Of a stretch of 64,000 nt of DNA, positions 39,469 through 49,959 are shown one piece after another (the first letter of the stretch is position 1; each line of letters begins with the position of its first letter). The position numbers and the translations under genes were made by a program. The stretch spans positions 62,001 through 126,000 of the forward strand of contig NZ_SUNH01000010.1 of assembly GCF_005048265.1 (NCBI RefSeq), given 5' to 3'. The notes under the pieces were generated by a model. The model saw nothing but the letters and a program-made list of their open reading frames with translations, ran no database searches and had not been told where the DNA came from. The DNA is from Paracoccus hibiscisoli. Its GTDB lineage: Bacteria; Pseudomonadota; Alphaproteobacteria; Rhodobacterales; Rhodobacteraceae.

Positions 39469-40187
39469 AACCGCCCGAAAGACCCTTGCGCATCGCCGAG
39501 ATCTTTGGCCCGACCATCCAGGGCGAGGGCGCGCTGATCGGCCAGCCCACGGTCTTTGTGCGGGCGGGCGGTTGTGATTATCGCTGTTCGTGGTGCGATT
39601 CGATGCATGCGGTGGACAGCGCCTATCGCGACAGCTGGGCCGCCATGGATGCGGCGCAGGTCTGGGCGCGGGTGCGCGAGCTGTCGGGGGGCCGGCCGCT
39701 GACCGTGTCGATCTCGGGCGGCAACCCCGCGATCCAGGATTTCGGCCCGCTGATCGCGATGGGCCGGGCCGAGGGATACGCCTTCGCGCTGGAGACGCAG
39801 GGCTCGATCGCGCGGGACTGGTTCGCGCAGCTGTCGGTCCTGGTGCTGAGCCCCAAGCCCCCCTCCAGCGGCGAGCGGCCCGATTGGGCGGCGTTCGACG
39901 CCTGCCTTGCGGCGGGGCAGGGGGCGGGGGCCGTGGTGCTGAAGATCGTGGTCTTTGACGACGCCGATTATGCCTGGGCGCGCGCGGTCGCGGACCGGTA
40001 TCCGGGGCTGGACCTGGTCCTGCAACCGGGCAACCCCGAGGTCGATCCCGACCTGCCGGTGGCGGCGCAGGACGTGGCCGACCGACTGCTGTGGCTGGTG
40101 GACAAGGTCATGGCAGAGGGCTGGTTCCGGCCAAGGCTGCTGCCGCAGCTGCATGTCCTGCTGTGGGGCAACAAGCGCGGCGTCTGA
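39465..40187 (+). CDS. queE: 7-carboxy-7-deazaguanine synthase QueE
   Basis: Radical SAM ring-contraction enzyme. Cluster cysteines C37-x3-C41-x2-C44 ([11 protein letters not shown]), and the substrate region [10 protein letters not shown]. 240 residues. ATGA overlap with queD. A hairpin repeat starts one base after the stop. Confidence 0.95.
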   Translation: MKPPERPLRIAEIFGPTIQGEGALIGQPTVFVRAGGCDYRCSWCDSMHAVDSAYRDSWAAMDAAQVWARVRELSGGRPLTVSISGGNPAIQDFGPLIAMGRAEGYAFALETQGSIARDWFAQLSVLVLSPKPPSSGERPDWAAFDACLAAGQGAGAVVLKIVVFDDADYAWARAVADRYPGLDLVLQPGNPEVDPDLPVAAQDVADRLLWLVDKVMAEGWFRPRLLPQLHVLLWGNKRGV

Positions 40188-40234
40188 ATTGCGTCCCGCG
40201 ACGGCGGGGGGACTGGCCGTCCCCCCGCACCCCC
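40188..40234 (+). repeat. ATTGCGTCCCGCG hairpin repeat, copy 1 (queE terminator region)
   Basis: ATTGCGTCCCGCG (40188-40200), then a 10-bp perfect hairpin GCGGGGGGAC-TGGCC-GTCCCCCCGC (40204-40228) and ACCCCCC. It begins directly after the queE stop in a convergent junction with uspA. A second copy is at 55723. Probably acts as a 3'-end or terminator element though it lacks a T-run. Confidence 0.65.
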
Positions 40235-40270
40235 CTGCCGCGCCCGACCGACAGGGGGGGTGACAGGCGG

Positions 40271-41110
40271 TCAGCGTGCCAGGAACACCGGCACCTTGGC
40301 CTGTTCCAGCATGTTGCGCGTCGCCCCGCCCAGGATCGCCTGGCGCAGGCGCGAATGGCCATAGGCGCCCATGACCACCAGATCTGCGCCGATCTCGATC
40401 GCGCGGCGGTTGATCTCATCGCTGATGCGGGGGGCGGTGCGGGCCAGGACCGCGATCTGGGCCCGCACGCCGTGGCGGGTCAGCATCTGCGCCAGCGCCC
40501 CGCCGGGGTCCGAGCGTTCGGGACCGCCCTGCCGCGGATCGATGCAGGTGATCTCGACCATCTGGGCGGCGCGCAGCAGCGGCAGGGCGCGGCGGATCGC
40601 GGCCAGCGCCTCGGCCGACTGGTTCCAGGCGACCAGCACGCGGCGCGGCGGGATGACCGGGTTCTGGGCCGTGGGCAGGACCAGAACCGGGCAGGCGCCC
40701 TCGAACAGCGCGGCCTCGGTCACCAGCTCCGCGTCGCCGGGCTGGCCCTGGGCATAGGGGCTGGCCAACACCGCAAGATCGGAGAAGCGCGCCCGCATCC
40801 CGACCAGACCCGCGATCCCCAGGGATTGCGATACCACGGCCTCGGACGACCAGCGCGTGTCGTGGCAGGCGGCCATGTGGGCGGTGACCCTGCGGTCCAG
40901 GGCCTCGGCATCCGACAGGGCGCTGTCGATCGCCTCCTGCCAGCCATAGGCGGTGCCGCCGGGAAAGAAATACCCGGCCTGGCTGTGGTCGATGCCCAGG
41001 CAGAGGATGTCCAGATGCGCGTCCTGCGCCGCGGCCAAGGCCACGGCATTGTCCAGCTGCGGAAGCTGGGCAGGGTCGCTGAGAACCGTCAGGATCGTCT
41101 TGTAGGCCAT
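40271..41110 (-). CDS. uspA: tandem universal stress protein UspA
   Basis: Two UspA-like domains in 279 residues. The C-terminal domain keeps the ATP-binding pattern G-x2-G-x9-G-G (GAYGHSRLRQAILGGA, about 249-264). The N-terminal domain is more diverged. AGGAGG lies 5 bases before the ATG. It is divergent from ccoN; an FNR box centred about 61 bases upstream of its start would place a class II promoter well, so low-oxygen induction is likely. Confidence 0.9.
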   Translation of the reverse strand: MAYKTILTVLSDPAQLPQLDNAVALAAAQDAHLDILCLGIDHSQAGYFFPGGTAYGWQEAIDSALSDAEALDRRVTAHMAACHDTRWSSEAVVSQSLGIAGLVGMRARFSDLAVLASPYAQGQPGDAELVTEAALFEGACPVLVLPTAQNPVIPPRRVLVAWNQSAEALAAIRRALPLLRAAQMVEITCIDPRQGGPERSDPGGALAQMLTRHGVRAQIAVLARTAPRISDEINRRAIEIGADLVVMGAYGHSRLRQAILGGATRNMLEQAKVPVFLAR

Positions 41111-41164
41111 TGTCGCCTCCTGTTGTCGCTGTGGTCAGTCTGCGCCCGCGCCGCGCGCCGCGCC

Positions 41165-41178
41165 TTGATCAGGGTCAA
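41165..41178. promoter_or_regulatory. FNR box 1 in the uspA/ccoN gap
   Basis: TTGAT-CAGG-GTCAA, one mismatch in the right half. Centre 61.5 bases from the uspA start codon, which fits activation of uspA with a -41.5 site and a 20-base leader. Assignment to uspA is inference. Confidence 0.7.
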
Positions 41179-41187
41179 GTCGCGCGA

Positions 41188-41201
41188 TTGACGCAGATCA
41201 A
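41188..41201. promoter_or_regulatory. FNR box 2 in the uspA/ccoN gap
   Basis: TTGAC-GCAG-ATCAA, one mismatch to TTGAT-N4-ATCAA. Centre lies about 118 bases before the ccoN start, leaving a ~77-base leader if it activates from -41.5. It is 23 bp centre to centre from box 1. FNR activation of ccoNOQP is known in Paracoccus and Rhodobacter. Confidence 0.78.
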
Positions 41202-41312
41202 GGTCCGCCACCCCGCACCCGCCTAAGCCCTGTCCCATGAAGGGCGTCCGGTCTGCGTGATTCGCACTGCCGGGCCGCCCGCGAAGGGAATGCGGATGGG
41301 TGCGGGGACAGC

Positions 41313-42917
41313 ATGTCGAGCTTGGTGAAACTGATCGGACTTGGGGCGGTGGCGCTGTTCGCGGCCATCTGCGCGAACCTGGCGCGCGACCCCGCCTATA
41401 TGGCCAACGCGCTGATCGTGATGCTGGTCGCGGGCGGGCTGTTCCTGTGGACCCTGCGCCGCGTGGACGAGCCGCTGGCGGTCGTCAATCCGCGCGAATA
41501 CATGGACGACGTGGTCCGCTATGGCGTGGTGGCGACGGTGCTGTGGGGCATCGTGGGGTTCCTGGTGGGCGTGGTCATCGCCTTTCAGCTGGCCTTTCCG
41601 GCGCTGAACTTCAGCGACCTGACGCAGGGCTATCTGAATTTCGGCAAGCTGCGACCACTGCACACCAGCGCGGTGATCTTTGCCTTTGGCGGCAACGCGC
41701 TGATCGCGACCAGCTTTTATGTGGTGCAGCGGACATCGGCTGCGCGGCTGTGGGGCGGGAACGCGGCCTGGTTCGTGTTCTGGGGATACAACCTGTTCAT
41801 CGTCCTGGCGGCCACCGGCTATATCCTGGGCGCCACCCAGTCCAAGGAATATGCCGAGCCGGAATGGTATGTCGATCTGTGGCTGACCGTGGTCTGGCTG
41901 ACCTATCTGGCGGTGTTCCTGGGCACGATCATCAAGCGCCGCGAGCCGCATATCTATGTCGCCAACTGGTTCTATCTGGCCTTCATCGTGACCATCGCGA
42001 TGCTGCATGTGGTCAACAACCTGTCGATGCCGGTCAGCATCTGGGGGTCGAAATCGGTCCAGGTGTTCAGCGGCGTGCAGGATGCGATGGTGCAATGGTG
42101 GTACGGCCACAACGCGGTCGGATTCTTCCTGACGGCGGGGTTCTTGGGGATGATGTACTACTTCATTCCCAAGCAGGCCGAGCGCCCGGTCTATAGCTAC
42201 AAGCTGTCGATCATCCACTTCTGGGCGCTGATCTTCCTCTATATCTGGGCGGGTCCGCACCACCTGCATTACACCGCGCTGCCGGAATGGGCCGCGACCC
42301 TGGGGATGGTGTTCTCGATCATGCTGTGGATGCCCAGCTGGGGCGGCATGATCAACGGGCTGATGACCCTGTCGGGGGCCTGGGACAAGCTGCGCACCGA
42401 TCCGATCCTGCGGATGATGGTCGTCGCGGTGGGCTTTTACGGCATGGCCACGTTCGAGGGCCCGATGATGTCGATCAAGTCCGTGAACAGCCTGTCGCAT
42501 TACACCGACTGGACCATCGGCCACGTGCATTCCGGCGCCCTGGGCTGGAACGGGATGATCACCTTTGGCGCCATCTATTACCTGACGCCGCGGCTGTGGG
42601 GGCGCGAACGCCTGTACAGCCTGGGGCTGGTCAGCTGGCACTTCTGGTTGGCGACGATCGGGATCGTGCTCTACGCCAGCGCGATGTGGGTCACCGGCAT
42701 CATGGAGGGCCTGATGTGGCGCGAGGTCGACCAGAACGGCTATCTGGTCAACGCCTTCGCCGACACCGTCGCGGCCAAGTTCCCGATGTATGTGGTGCGC
42801 GGCCTGGGCGGCGTGCTGTATCTGGCCGGCGCGATCATCATGGCCTGGAACCTGTGGGCGACCGTCGCCCGCCAGCCCCGCGCCGTTTCCTCCACCATCG
42901 CCGTTCCGGCCGAGTAA
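41313..42917 (+). CDS. ccoN: cbb3-type cytochrome c oxidase subunit I
   Basis: Catalytic haem-copper subunit of the high-affinity proton-pumping cbb3 oxidase used at low oxygen. Haem and copper histidines lie in [45 protein letters not shown] and [15 protein letters not shown]. 534 residues with about twelve membrane segments. First of ccoNOQP; the ribosome site is GGGGACAGC before the ATG. Confidence 0.97.
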   Translation: MSSLVKLIGLGAVALFAAICANLARDPAYMANALIVMLVAGGLFLWTLRRVDEPLAVVNPREYMDDVVRYGVVATVLWGIVGFLVGVVIAFQLAFPALNFSDLTQGYLNFGKLRPLHTSAVIFAFGGNALIATSFYVVQRTSAARLWGGNAAWFVFWGYNLFIVLAATGYILGATQSKEYAEPEWYVDLWLTVVWLTYLAVFLGTIIKRREPHIYVANWFYLAFIVTIAMLHVVNNLSMPVSIWGSKSVQVFSGVQDAMVQWWYGHNAVGFFLTAGFLGMMYYFIPKQAERPVYSYKLSIIHFWALIFLYIWAGPHHLHYTALPEWAATLGMVFSIMLWMPSWGGMINGLMTLSGAWDKLRTDPILRMMVVAVGFYGMATFEGPMMSIKSVNSLSHYTDWTIGHVHSGALGWNGMITFGAIYYLTPRLWGRERLYSLGLVSWHFWLATIGIVLYASAMWVTGIMEGLMWREVDQNGYLVNAFADTVAAKFPMYVVRGLGGVLYLAGAIIMAWNLWATVARQPRAVSSTIAVPAE

Positions 42918-42929
42918 GGGGTTCAGATC

Positions 42930-43652
42930 ATGGGCATTCTTGACCGACACAAGATCATCGAGCGGAACGCGACCCTGCTGCTGGTCCTGTCCTTTCTGGT
43001 CGTCACCATCGGCGGCATCGTGCAGATCACGCCGCTGTTCTATCTGGAGAACACCATCGAAAAGGTCGAGGGCGTGCGTCCCTATACGCCGCTGGAGCTG
43101 ATGGGCCGCGACGTCTATGTCCGCGAGGGCTGCTATGTCTGCCACAGCCAGATGATCCGCCCGATGCGCGACGAGGTCGAGCGTTACGGCCATTACAGCC
43201 TGGCCGCCGAATCGATGTACGACCACCCGTTCCAATGGGGGTCGAAGCGCACCGGGCCGGATCTGGCGCGCGTGGGCGGGCGCTATTCCGACGAATGGCA
43301 CATCGACCACCTGCGCGATCCGCAATCGGTGGTGCCCGAATCGATCATGCCGAAATACGGCTTTCTGCTGGACCGGGTGATCCGCGCCGATCATGTGCGC
43401 GACCGTCTGGTGGCCGACCGCCGGGTGGGGGTGCCCTATGACGAGGCGATGGTGCAGGCCGCCGCCGCCGATCTGCGCGCCCAGGCCGACCCGTTCGGCG
43501 ACGCCGCCCTGCAGGAGCGCTATCCCGGTGCGCAGATGCGCAATTTCGACCGCCAGCCCCAGCTGACCGAGATGGACGCCCTGATCGCCTATCTGCAGGT
43601 GCTGGGCACGATGGTCGATTTTTCGACCTTCGAACCCGACCCGAACCGCTGA
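42930..43652 (+). CDS. ccoO: cbb3-type cytochrome c oxidase subunit II (monohaem)
   Basis: Membrane-anchored c-type cytochrome that passes electrons to CcoN. One N-terminal helix ([18 protein letters not shown]), haem site CYVCH near residue 69-73, distal Met likely in [10 protein letters not shown]. 240 residues. Starts 12 bases after ccoN. Confidence 0.97.
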   Translation: MGILDRHKIIERNATLLLVLSFLVVTIGGIVQITPLFYLENTIEKVEGVRPYTPLELMGRDVYVREGCYVCHSQMIRPMRDEVERYGHYSLAAESMYDHPFQWGSKRTGPDLARVGGRYSDEWHIDHLRDPQSVVPESIMPKYGFLLDRVIRADHVRDRLVADRRVGVPYDEAMVQAAAADLRAQADPFGDAALQERYPGAQMRNFDRQPQLTEMDALIAYLQVLGTMVDFSTFEPDPNR

Positions 43653-43662
43653 GGGGCATGGC

Positions 43663-43881
43663 ATGGAAACCTACAGTTTTCTTCGCACGCTGGCCGACAG
43701 CTGGGCCCTTCTGGCGCTGACGCTGGTCTTTGTGGGGATGGTCGTCTTCGTCTTTCGCCCCGGCGGCAGGCGCATCCATCGCGACGCCGCCGAGAGCATC
43801 TTTCGCCACGAGACCCGGCCCGCCGAGCCCGACCCAGACCAAGACCCCGACCAGGCCCCTGACGACAAGGAGACCCGCTGA
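43663..43881 (+). CDS. ccoQ: cbb3-type oxidase subunit CcoQ
   Basis: Small single-helix subunit ([18 protein letters not shown]) that stabilises the complex in other species. 72 residues, with a charged Pro/Asp-rich C-terminal tail containing a DPDQ doublet. Its stop overlaps the ccoP start by one base. Confidence 0.93.
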   Translation: METYSFLRTLADSWALLALTLVFVGMVVFVFRPGGRRIHRDAAESIFRHETRPAEPDPDQDPDQAPDDKETR

Positions 43882-44900
43882 TGTCCGACAAGACCGACCG
43901 GCCGGCGGACGAGGCCGACAACCGCATCGCCCTGGAACGCCAGTCCGCCGATGCCGAACATGCCGCCAAGATCGCGGGCGACATCCCGCCGCGCGCTGAA
44001 CCCGACGCCCCGGCCGCGCCCGCCTATCGCCGTCGGACCCGCCCCGGTGCCGCGGTGCAGGAGCCGCCGTCGACCGGGCATGAATGGGACGGCATCACTG
44101 AATACGACAACCCCATGCCCCGCTGGTGGCTGTGGACGTTCTATGCGACGATCGTGTGGGCCTTCGGCTATATGGTCGCCTATCCGGCGATCCCGCTGGT
44201 GTCGCAGGCGACGCAGGGGCTGTTGGGGTACAACACCCGCAGCGCCGTCGCGACCGAGATCGACCGCTTTGCCGCCGCGAACGCGCCGGTCCAGCAGGCC
44301 CTGGTCGCGGCCGATCTGGAGGCCATTCCCGCCGATCCGCAGCTGGTGGGCTATGCCACGAACGCGGGGGCCGCGCTGTACCGGACCTGGTGCGCGCAAT
44401 GCCATGGCGCGGGGGCGGCAGGCGGGCCGGGCTATCCAAACCTGCTGGACGACGACTGGCTGTGGGGCGGCACGCTGGAGGATATCCACCTGACCCTGCG
44501 CCACGGCATCCGCGACCCCAAGGACACCGATACCCGCTATTCCGAGATGCCGCGTTTCGGCACGGACGGTCTGTTGGCGCCCCAGCAGATCACCGAAGTC
44601 ACCGACCACGTCCTGTCCCTGTCGGGCCTGCCCCATGATGCGGGGCGTGCGGCCCTGGGGGCGGCGGTCTATGCCGAAAATTGCGCGGCCTGCCACATGG
44701 ATGACGGCAGCGGCGACCGCGGCCAGGGCGCGCCCGCGCTGAACGATCAGGTCTGGCTGTATGGCAGTTCGCCCGAGACGCTGACCCGCATCATCGCCCA
44801 GGGGCCCTATGGCGTCATGCCCGCCTGGTCCGACCGCCTGTCCGAGGCCGAGATCCGGTCCCTGGCCGTCTATGTCCACAATCTGGGCGGCGGCGAATAG
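43881..44900 (+). CDS. ccoP: cbb3-type cytochrome c oxidase subunit III (dihaem)
   Basis: Dihaem cytochrome c subunit. An N-terminal charged region with a Pro/Ala-rich part, one or two helices ([20 protein letters not shown]), haem sites CAQCH (about 173) and CAACH (about 271), each followed by downstream Met. 339 residues. Last gene of ccoNOQP; the assembly genes ccoGHIS do not follow. Confidence 0.96.
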   Translation: MSDKTDRPADEADNRIALERQSADAEHAAKIAGDIPPRAEPDAPAAPAYRRRTRPGAAVQEPPSTGHEWDGITEYDNPMPRWWLWTFYATIVWAFGYMVAYPAIPLVSQATQGLLGYNTRSAVATEIDRFAAANAPVQQALVAADLEAIPADPQLVGYATNAGAALYRTWCAQCHGAGAAGGPGYPNLLDDDWLWGGTLEDIHLTLRHGIRDPKDTDTRYSEMPRFGTDGLLAPQQITEVTDHVLSLSGLPHDAGRAALGAAVYAENCAACHMDDGSGDRGQGAPALNDQVWLYGSSPETLTRIIAQGPYGVMPAWSDRLSEAEIRSLAVYVHNLGGGE

Positions 44901-44915
44901 CCTCTGCCCGACCGG

Positions 44916-44945
44916 TTTCCGCAGCGGCCCTACCCGCTGCGGAAA
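44916..44945. other. 12-bp perfect hairpin after ccoP
   Basis: TTTCCGCAGCGG and CCGCTGCGGAAA flank a 6-base loop, 16 bases after the ccoP stop. There is no T-run after it on the plus strand. It may protect the 3' end of the cco transcript; the true terminator appears further on. Confidence 0.5.
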
Positions 44946-45047
44946 AGCCCGGCCCCCCGTCCTGTTCGCGCGTTCCTGGGGGGCCGGCAGCTGATTCGCA
45001 GCCTGGCTGCGACACGATCTTCCAGGGCGGCGCGACCGCATGGAGGA

Positions 45048-45092
45048 CCGGCCCCCGACAGAATGTGCGTTCCGGTCGGGGGCCGGGTTTTT
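45048..45092 (+). terminator. terminator of the ccoNOQP operon
   Basis: 12-bp stem CCGGCCCCCGAC / GTCGGGGGCCGG, 15-base loop, then GTTTTT. It overlaps the 3' end of the convergent miaB by two bases. Confidence 0.82.
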
Positions 45093-46407
45093 ATCCGGCG
45101 ATCAGTTCGCCATGCAGCGAATTGCGCTGGCTGCCGATGATGCGCACGGCGCGCAGATCGCCCACCTGCACCTGATCGGTGTCCACAAAGACCGAATGCA
45201 GATAGTCGGACTTGCCGATCATCTGCCCGGCCTCGCGCCCGGCTTTCTCGAACAGCACGGTGACGGTGCGGCCGATCATGCCCTCCTGGACGGCGTGCTG
45301 CTGGCGGGTCAGCAGGGCCTGCAGCTCCTGCAGGCGGGCGTCGGCCACGGCGGCGTCCACCTCGGGGCGGTCAAAGGCCGGGGTGCCGGGGCGGGGTGAA
45401 TACTTGAAGCTGTAGGCCATGCCGTATCCCACCCGTTCGATCAGGCGCAGGGTGTCGGTGTGATCCTCATCCGTCTCTCCGGGAAAGCCTACGATGAAAT
45501 CGCTGGTCAGCACGATGTCGGGCCGTGCCGCGCGGATGCGGTCGATCAGGCGCAGATACTGGTCTGACGTGTGCTTGCGGTTCATCGCCTTGAGGACGCG
45601 GTCGCTGCCCGACTGCACCGGCAGGTGCAGATAGGGCATCAGCTGCGGCACGTCGCGATGGGCTTCGATCAGATCGTCGGCCATGTCGTTGGGGTGGCTG
45701 GTCGTGTAACGAATCCGCTCCAGCCCCGCGATCTCGCCCAAGGACCGGATCAGGGCGCCAAAGCCCCCCGGCCCCCCGTGCCAGCCGTTGACGTTCTGGC
45801 CCAGGAGCGTGATCTCGCGCACGCCGCGCTCCGCCAGATCGCGGGCCTCGGCCAGGATACGTTCCGCGGGGCGGCTGACCTCGGCGCCCCGTGTATAGGG
45901 CACCACGCAAAAGGCGCAGAACTTGTCGCAACCCTCCTGCACGGTCAGAAACGCGGCCGGCGCGCGCCGGGTGGCGCGGGGGGCGGGCAGGTGGTCGAAC
46001 TTGTCTTCTTCGGGAAAGTCGGTGTCGATGGCGGGCGCCTCGCCGCGCACCATGGCGGGCAGGCGGTGATAGGTCTGCGGCCCCACGACCAGATCGACCA
46101 GAGGCATCCGGCGGATGATCTCGGCCCCCTCGGCCTGGGCCACGCAGCCTGCGACGCCGATCTTCAGATCGGGGCGCGCGGCCTTCAGCGGCTTCAGGCG
46201 GCCCAGGTCGCTGTACAGCTTTTCGGCCGCCTTCTCGCGGATGTGGCAGGTGTTCAGCAGGACCATGTCGGCATCCGCCTGATCCTCGGTCAGGACATAG
46301 CCCTCGGCGCCCATCGCCTCGGCCATGCGCTGGCTGTCATAGACGTTCATCTGGCAACCATAGGTCTTGATGAACAGTTTTTTCGCGGCCGGGTTATGGG
46401 CGGTCAT
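45091..46407 (-). CDS. miaB: tRNA-2-methylthio-N6-isopentenyladenosine37 synthase MiaB
   Basis: Radical SAM methylthiotransferase acting on A37 of tRNAs. UPF0004 domain cysteines C18, C54, C88; radical SAM C160-x3-C164-x2-C167 ([10 protein letters not shown]); C-terminal TRAM domain from about 375. 438 residues. The frame extends 36 codons upstream; ATG 46407 matches the usual beginning ([20 protein letters not shown]). Divergent from the TfoX-C gene. Confidence 0.97.
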   Translation of the reverse strand: MTAHNPAAKKLFIKTYGCQMNVYDSQRMAEAMGAEGYVLTEDQADADMVLLNTCHIREKAAEKLYSDLGRLKPLKAARPDLKIGVAGCVAQAEGAEIIRRMPLVDLVVGPQTYHRLPAMVRGEAPAIDTDFPEEDKFDHLPAPRATRRAPAAFLTVQEGCDKFCAFCVVPYTRGAEVSRPAERILAEARDLAERGVREITLLGQNVNGWHGGPGGFGALIRSLGEIAGLERIRYTTSHPNDMADDLIEAHRDVPQLMPYLHLPVQSGSDRVLKAMNRKHTSDQYLRLIDRIRAARPDIVLTSDFIVGFPGETDEDHTDTLRLIERVGYGMAYSFKYSPRPGTPAFDRPEVDAAVADARLQELQALLTRQQHAVQEGMIGRTVTVLFEKAGREAGQMIGKSDYLHSVFVDTDQVQVGDLRAVRIIGSQRNSLHGELIAG

Positions 46408-46471
46408 GTCATGCCTGTTCCTGAAGGTCGCGCAGCGATACAGGAAATGCAGGCTTTTGGAAAGGCACGGG

Positions 46472-46792
46472 ATGGAGAGCGACCTGACCCAGATCCGCAA
46501 CATCGGCCCCGCCACGGCGCGGGCGCTGATCGCGGCGGGCGTGCCCGATGCGGCGGCGCTCAGGGCGATAGGGGCGGATGCGGCCTATTGCGCCCTGATG
46601 GATGCCGGGGAGCGGCCGCATTTCATCGGCTATTACGTCCTGCACATGGCGCTGCAGGGGCGGCCTTGGAACGATTGCAAGGGCGCAGAAAAGACCGCGC
46701 TGCGGGCGCGGTTCGACGCGCTGGTGGGCGCACGCCGCCCGCTGACGGCGCTGGAGGCGGCGCTGGACCAGATCGGCCTGCGCCGCCCCTAA
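46472..46792 (+). CDS. TfoX C-terminal domain protein
   Basis: 106 residues that match the helix-hairpin-helix-like TfoX_C domain: [20 protein letters not shown], then [26 protein letters not shown]. Full-length TfoX/Sxy is a competence regulator in gammaproteobacteria; single-domain forms in alphaproteobacteria have no known role. ATG 46472 follows AAGG; the longer frame overlaps miaB upstream and is spurious. Confidence 0.78.
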   Translation: MESDLTQIRNIGPATARALIAAGVPDAAALRAIGADAAYCALMDAGERPHFIGYYVLHMALQGRPWNDCKGAEKTALRARFDALVGARRPLTALEAALDQIGLRRP

Positions 46793-46793
46793 G

Positions 46794-48089
46794 TCATTGG
46801 CCGGAGGGCTTCGTCTCGAACATCAGGCCCTTGGCGCTGCGGTCGGGAAAGCCCAGCCAATAGGTATGGGCCGCGTCCGGCGTGCCGTCATCGTCCAGCG
46901 ACCAGACCCCGTCGCCCGCATCGGGGATCAGGTTCAGATAGTCCGCCTTGCCGCTGTCGCCCTTCAGGTGGATGTCCAGAAAGGCGGTCGTGAAATGCTG
47001 CAGGATGTTGTTCATCCGCACGCTGTCCCAGACCGGATCGGCATAATGGTCAAAGGGCGCGCGGCCCAGGGATTCCGACATGGCCCAGGCCTCGGCGGGC
47101 GCGGGGATGGGGGCTGCGGCATTGTGGTTGGCGTGATCGAAGGTCAGCAGATGGCGCGTCGTGGCCGTCGTCTGGTCATAGATCTGCCGGATCGCATCAT
47201 AGACCGACACGTCGTCATCGCTGCCCGAGACCAGCAGCAGCGGCTTGGTCAGGTCGTTCAGCCCGCCCGCGTCCCAGAACTCATGCTGTCGCCCCCAGGG
47301 CGCGATGGCCACCACCGCCTTGACGCGGGGATCGACCAGCGATGCGTGATCCTCACCGCCCGCGGCCAGGCGGTCCAGCAGGCCCGCGGGCGGGGCAAAG
47401 CCGGCAGGCTCGGTCCGCTCCAGCGCGGTGCGCGACAGGCCCGCACCGCCAAAGATCAGCGCGCCATAGCCGCCCATCGAATAGCCCACGACCGCCGCAT
47501 GATCGGCATCGGTCGCGGCGCCCAGATCGCCCTCCAGCGCGGCCATGCTGTCCAGCAGGAAGCGCTGGTCCACCGCCCGGTTCACCAGCGTCGAGGCAAA
47601 GGCCTGCTGGTCGTCATAGGTGCTTTCGGGGTGGTCGGCGGCGACCACCACATAGCCCTTGGAGGCCAGGTTTTCGGCCAGGTGGCTCATCAGATAGCGG
47701 TTGCCGGGATAGCCGTGCGACAGGATCACCAGCGGGAACGACCCCTGCGCGGGGGCCGCGTCGCGGGCGGCGCTGCCGGTCAGGGTGGTGGGCGTCACCC
47801 CGTCGCGCAGGATCGTGTCATAGGTGGTGCCGGGTTCGGTCCCTTCGGCGGCGGGATACCAGATCTCGGTCCGCAGGGTGCGATCAGTGGTGGGCGTGCC
47901 GCCCTGGGCGGCCGCGATCACGTCGATGCGGTCGGCATCGGTGAAGTCCTGCGCGCGCACCCCGACCGGGTGCGTGCCGCGCGTGGCCAGCGCGGGCGCG
48001 TCGGGGCGGATCAGATCGATACGGTTTTCGGACAGGGCGGGCGCGGCGCAGGCCAGGGTGGTGGCGGCGGCCAACAGCAGGTGTCTCAT
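46794..48089 (-). CDS. secreted alpha/beta hydrolase (dienelactone hydrolase / PAF-acetylhydrolase-like)
   Basis: 431 residues with a signal peptide (HLLLAAATTLACAAPALS). The hydrolase core shows FPLVILSHGYPGNRYL (oxyanion region), nucleophile GYSMGGYG, and an acid/His pair probably in GSDDDVS and FDHANHN. Predicted periplasmic esterase or lipase; substrate unknown. The open frame upstream continues antisense to the transaminase and is not real. AGGAG precedes the ATG by 6 bases. Confidence 0.82.
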   Translation of the reverse strand: MRHLLLAAATTLACAAPALSENRIDLIRPDAPALATRGTHPVGVRAQDFTDADRIDVIAAAQGGTPTTDRTLRTEIWYPAAEGTEPGTTYDTILRDGVTPTTLTGSAARDAAPAQGSFPLVILSHGYPGNRYLMSHLAENLASKGYVVVAADHPESTYDDQQAFASTLVNRAVDQRFLLDSMAALEGDLGAATDADHAAVVGYSMGGYGALIFGGAGLSRTALERTEPAGFAPPAGLLDRLAAGGEDHASLVDPRVKAVVAIAPWGRQHEFWDAGGLNDLTKPLLLVSGSDDDVSVYDAIRQIYDQTTATTRHLLTFDHANHNAAAPIPAPAEAWAMSESLGRAPFDHYADPVWDSVRMNNILQHFTTAFLDIHLKGDSGKADYLNLIPDAGDGVWSLDDDGTPDAAHTYWLGFPDRSAKGLMFETKPSGQ

Positions 48090-48208
48090 CAAGGCTCCTC
48101 CGGCGGTTCGCGCGAACTGTGCCCCGGTTGCACGATCTGCACAAGCCGCCCCATTGAACGCGCCCCGCCGCCCGGATAGCCTGATCCCAAATCGGTAAGG
48201 AGCCTGAC

Positions 48209-49571
48209 CATGACCATCCCGCAAAGCTGGGAATCGCGCGCCGACGAATATTCGCTTTATGGCTTCACCGACCTGCCAAGCGTGCACAAGCGCGGCGCCG
48301 TCGTCCTGACCCATGGCGAGGGGCCCTATGTCGTCGACGTGAACGGCAACCGCTATCTGGACGCCAATTCGGGCCTGTGGAACATGGTCGCGGGGTTCGA
48401 TCACAAGGGCCTGGCCCAGGCCGCCAAGGATCAGTACGACCGGTTTCCGGGCTATCACGCGTTCTTCGGGCGGATGTCCGACCAGACGGTGATGCTGTCC
48501 GAAAAGCTGGTCGAGGTGTCGCCGTTCTCGCGGGGCAAGGTGTTCTATACGAACTCGGGCTCCGAGGCGAACGACACCATGGTCAAGATGCTGTGGTTCA
48601 TGCACGCGTCCGAAGGCAACCCGCAGAAACGCAAGATCCTGACGCGCTGGAATGCCTATCACGGGGTGACGGTGGTGTCGGCCAGCATGACGGGCAAGCC
48701 CTATAACGAGGTGTTCGGCCTGCCGCTGCCGGGCTTTATCCACCTGACCTGCCCGCATTACTGGCGCTTTGGTCATGAGGGCGAGACCGAGCAGCAGTTC
48801 ACCGCCCGTCTGGCGCGTGAGCTGGACGAAACCATCCAGCGCGAGGGGGCCGACACCATCGCGGGGTTCTTTGCGGAACCCGTGCAGGGCGCGGGCGGGG
48901 TCATTCCGCCGTCCGAAGGGTATTTCCAGGCGATCCTGCCGGTGCTGAAAAAGCACGGCATCCCGATGATCGCGGATGAGGTCATCACCGGGTTCGGGCG
49001 GACGGGGAATACCTGGGGGTCCGTCACCTATGATTTCGTGCCGGACGCGATCATCAGCTCCAAGAACCTGACGGCGGGGCTGTTCCCGATGGGCGCGGTG
49101 ATCCTGGGGCCGGAACTGACCGACCGCCTGCAGGCCGCCATCGACAAGATCGAGGAGTTTCCGCACGGTTTCACCGCGTCGGGGCATCCGGTCGGCTGCG
49201 CGATCGCGCTGAAGGCCATCGACGTGGTGATGAACGAGGGGCTGGCGCAGAACGTCATCGACCTGGCCCCGCGGTTCGAGGACGGGCTGCGGCAATTGGC
49301 GCAGAACCCGAATATCGGCGAATATCGCGGTGTGGGCTTCATGTGGGCGCTGGAGGCGGTGCGCGACAAGGCGACCAAGACGCCTTTCGAGGGGCATCTG
49401 TCGGTCAGCGAGCGGATCGCGAACACCTGCACCGACATGGGCCTGATCTGTCGGCCCTTGGGGCAGTCGATCGTGCTGTGCCCGCCCTTCATCATGACGC
49501 CCGCGCAGATGGACGAGATGTTCGAGAAGCTGGACAAGGCCCTGGGCAAGGTCTTTGCCGAGCTTGCGTAA
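48209..49571 (+). CDS. class III omega-aminotransferase
   Basis: PLP-dependent fold-type I transaminase; start codon at 48210. As I recall them, the Paracoccus/Ruegeria omega-transaminases (pyruvate-dependent, active on amines or beta-alanine-like substrates) are very close over the full length: FTDLPSVHKRG, NSGLWNMVAGFDHKGL, FYTNSGSEANDTMVKMLW, and PLP lysine 285 in SSKNLTAGLFPMGA. 453 residues. No transporter or catabolic partner is adjacent, so the physiological substrate is unknown. Followed after 57 bases by a DUF2798 gene. Confidence 0.9.
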
Positions 49572-49628
49572 GAGTTGCCTGCGGCCTCCGGCGTGGTGCC
49601 GGGGGCTGCCTGTCGAAAGGGATGGCCG

Positions 49629-49853
49629 ATGATTCCCGCCCGCTATGCCCCGATCCTGTTCGGGTTCTTTCTGTCCGGGCTGATGTCCTCGCTGGTGTCG
49701 GGGATCGCCACGGTGCGGGCGGTCGGTATGGCCGACGGGGTGGCGGGGCTGTGGCTGGGGAATTGGCTGTCCAGCTGGGCGGTGGCCTTTCCGGCGGTGC
49801 TGGTCGTGGCGCCGATGGCCCGGCGTCTGGTCGCGCGGCTGACGCGGGGGTGA
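49629..49853 (+). CDS. DUF2798 small membrane protein
   Basis: 74 residues, two hydrophobic segments (YAPILFGFFLSGLMSSLVSG; WLSSWAVAFPAVLVVAPMA), the DUF2798 pattern. Function unknown. ATG 49629 was chosen because the first helix starts right after it; AAAGGG lies about 9 bases upstream. No gene is seen in the 106 bases after it before comEC. Confidence 0.8.
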   Translation: MIPARYAPILFGFFLSGLMSSLVSGIATVRAVGMADGVAGLWLGNWLSSWAVAFPAVLVVAPMARRLVARLTRG

Positions 49854-49959
49854 CGACGACCCCGGCCCGGGTCGCGTGCGGGGCAGTCGGTGTGCCGGGT
49901 CGTAAAAAACTTGTCCGGCGGACCGTGTGCCGCAGGGCCGGTTCGGGCCGGGGGCGGTG

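Noticed and set aside
48090-49397. Open frame continuing the alpha/beta hydrolase upstream on the minus strand
   Set aside because: It is antisense to the omega-transaminase, while a signal peptide and an AGGAG site place the start at 48089.
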